In this document: one piece after another, positions 62,701 through 64,000 of the stretch
Layout: every line of letters starts with the position of its first letter
Position numbering within the stretch: the stretch's first letter is position 1
Assembly (NCBI RefSeq): GCF_048544455.1
Contig: NC_133534.1
Span: forward strand, 217,105,735 to 217,169,734
DNA: 64,000 bases
Reading direction: 5' to 3'
Source of the DNA: Silene latifolia
Lineage: Eukaryota > Streptophyta > Magnoliopsida > Caryophyllales > Caryophyllaceae
Notes under the pieces: model-generated
Seen by the model: the letters and a program-made list of their open reading frames with translations, nothing else
What the model was told of the DNA's origin: nothing
Databases searched by the model: none
Position numbers and translations under genes: made by a program

Positions 62701-64000
62701 GCGGTTCACACAACGAGTCACAAGGACTAAAGAACAAGGATAAATGGTTTACACAATGAGTCACAAAGACAAGGATAAATGGTTTACACAACGAGTCACA
62801 TGGACTAATGAACAAGGAAAATTTGTTAACACAACGAGTCACAAGGGCTAATGAACAAGGAGAAAGGGTTCACACAACGAGTCACATGGACTAATGAACA
62901 AGGACAACTGGTTCACACAACGAGTCACAAGGACTAATGAACAAGGACAAGCGGTTCACACAACGAGTCACAATGACTAATGAACAAGGACAAGCGGTCC
63001 ACACAACGAGTCACAAGGACTAAAGAACGAGGATAAATGGTTTACACAACGAGTCACCAAGACAAGGATAAATGATTTACACAACGAGTTACAAGGACTA
63101 ATAAACAAGGAAAATTTGTTCACACAACGAGTCACAAGGACTAATGAACAAGGAGAAATGGTTCACACAACGAGTCACATGGACTAATGAACAAGGAGAA
63201 AGGGTTCACACAATGAGTCACATGGACTAATGAACAAGGACAACTGGTTCACATAATGAGACACAAGGACTAAAGAACAAGGATAAATGGTTTACACAAC
63301 GAGTCACAAAAACAAGGATAAATGGTTTACACAACGAGTCACAAGGACTAATGAACAAGGACAAATAGTTCACACAACGAAAACAAGGAAAAATTATTCA
63401 CACAACGAGTCACAAGGACTAATGAACAAGGACAAATTGTTCACACAACGAGTCACAAGGACTAATAAACAAGGAGAAAGGGTTCACACAACGAGTCACA
63501 TGGACTAATGAACAAGGACAACTGGTTCACACTACGAGTCACAAGGACTAATGAACAAGGACAAGCGATTCACAAAACGAGTCACAAGAACTAATGAACA
63601 AGGACAAGCGGTTCACACAACGAGTGACAAGGACTAAAGAACAAGGATAAATGTTTTACACAACGAGTCACAAAGACAAGGATAAATGGTTTACACAACG
63701 AGTCACAAGGACTAATAAACAAGGAAAATTTGTTCACACAACGAGTCACAAGGACTAATGAACAAGGAGAAATGGTTCACACAACAAGTCACATGGACTA
63801 ATGAACAAGGAGAAAGGGTTCACACAATGAGTCACATTGACTAATGAACAAGGACAATTGGTTCACACAACGAGTCACAAGGACTAATGAACAAGGACAA
63901 GCGGTTCACACAATGAGTCAGAAGGACTAAAGAACAAGGATAAATGGTTTACACAATGAGTCACAAAGACAAGGATAAATAGTCTACACAAAGAGTCACA
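50731..64000. repeat. 43-bp satellite array, segment 6
   Basis: 13.3 kb of satellite running off the window. The register continues that of 39302. The HOR carrying the 28-bp variant and the ATAGTTCACACAACGAAAAC marker recurs near 51380, 53970, 56940, 59070, 60900 and 63370. No gene seen. Confidence 0.97.
52340..57950. repeat. Tandem duplication of a ~2.97-kb satellite block
   Basis: Landmarks are 2,968 bp apart: ACACAAAGAGTCACAAGG at 52420 and 55388, CAATGACTAATG at 52984 and 55952, GAACAGAGATAAATGG at 53631 and 56599. The second copy has small changes (GAATAAGG near 56513, a short deletion near 56870). Confidence 0.88.

Overview
This is a plant nuclear repeat block with no recognisable host gene. 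About 40 of the 64 kb is one tandem satellite with a 43-bp monomer; 35-bp and 28-bp length variants recur in fixed order. The rest is five separate transposable-element insertions, plus a sixth element nested in one of them. A plant source is indicated by a CACTA (En/Spm) element with TNP2 and Transposase_24-type genes and plant-style introns. Ty3/gypsy and small LTR elements primed by initiator tRNA-Met (TGGTATCAGAGC) point the same way. A dicot is plausible but not proven.

Layout: satellite 1-2694; small non-autonomous LTR element on the minus strand 2695-4461 (TSD GTCAC); satellite to 7455; composite hAT-type MITE 7456-8005 (8-bp TSD GTCACAAG); satellite to 13804; CACTA transposon 13805-22484 (TIR CACTACTACAA, TSD TAA); satellite to 22933; a 1,766-bp LTR-type element whose two 659-bp LTRs are in inverted orientation, 22934-24699 (TSD GAAAA); satellite to 39302; Ty3/gypsy element A, 39303 to about 50730, with Ty3/gypsy element B (40587-47498, TSD GAATC) nested in its gag; satellite to the window end.

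The satellite is built as higher-order repeats. Tandem duplications of about 0.59, 0.84, 1.2, 3.0 and 4.2 kb are visible, and the stretch near 6.4-10.5 kb recurs near 22.5-27.8 kb. Each of the five insertions into satellite has at least one paralogous empty site elsewhere in the array. This confirms the target duplications and means the insertions were not carried along in the amplification that made those copies.

The CACTA element carries a TNP2 transposase gene with several frame breaks and a second multi-exon gene that joins a Transposase_24-like region to a Ulp1-type cysteine protease domain. Element A is a gag-protease-only, non-autonomous gypsy element with a long open frame and near-identical LTRs. 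Element B has the full gag-PR-RT-RNaseH-integrase order but is riddled with frameshifts, and its LTRs differ from each other far more than those of its older host A.

The most unusual items are the inverted-LTR element with an intact target duplication, the A/B age contradiction, and a C(UUCG)G hairpin overlapping the primer-binding site of both small LTR elements.
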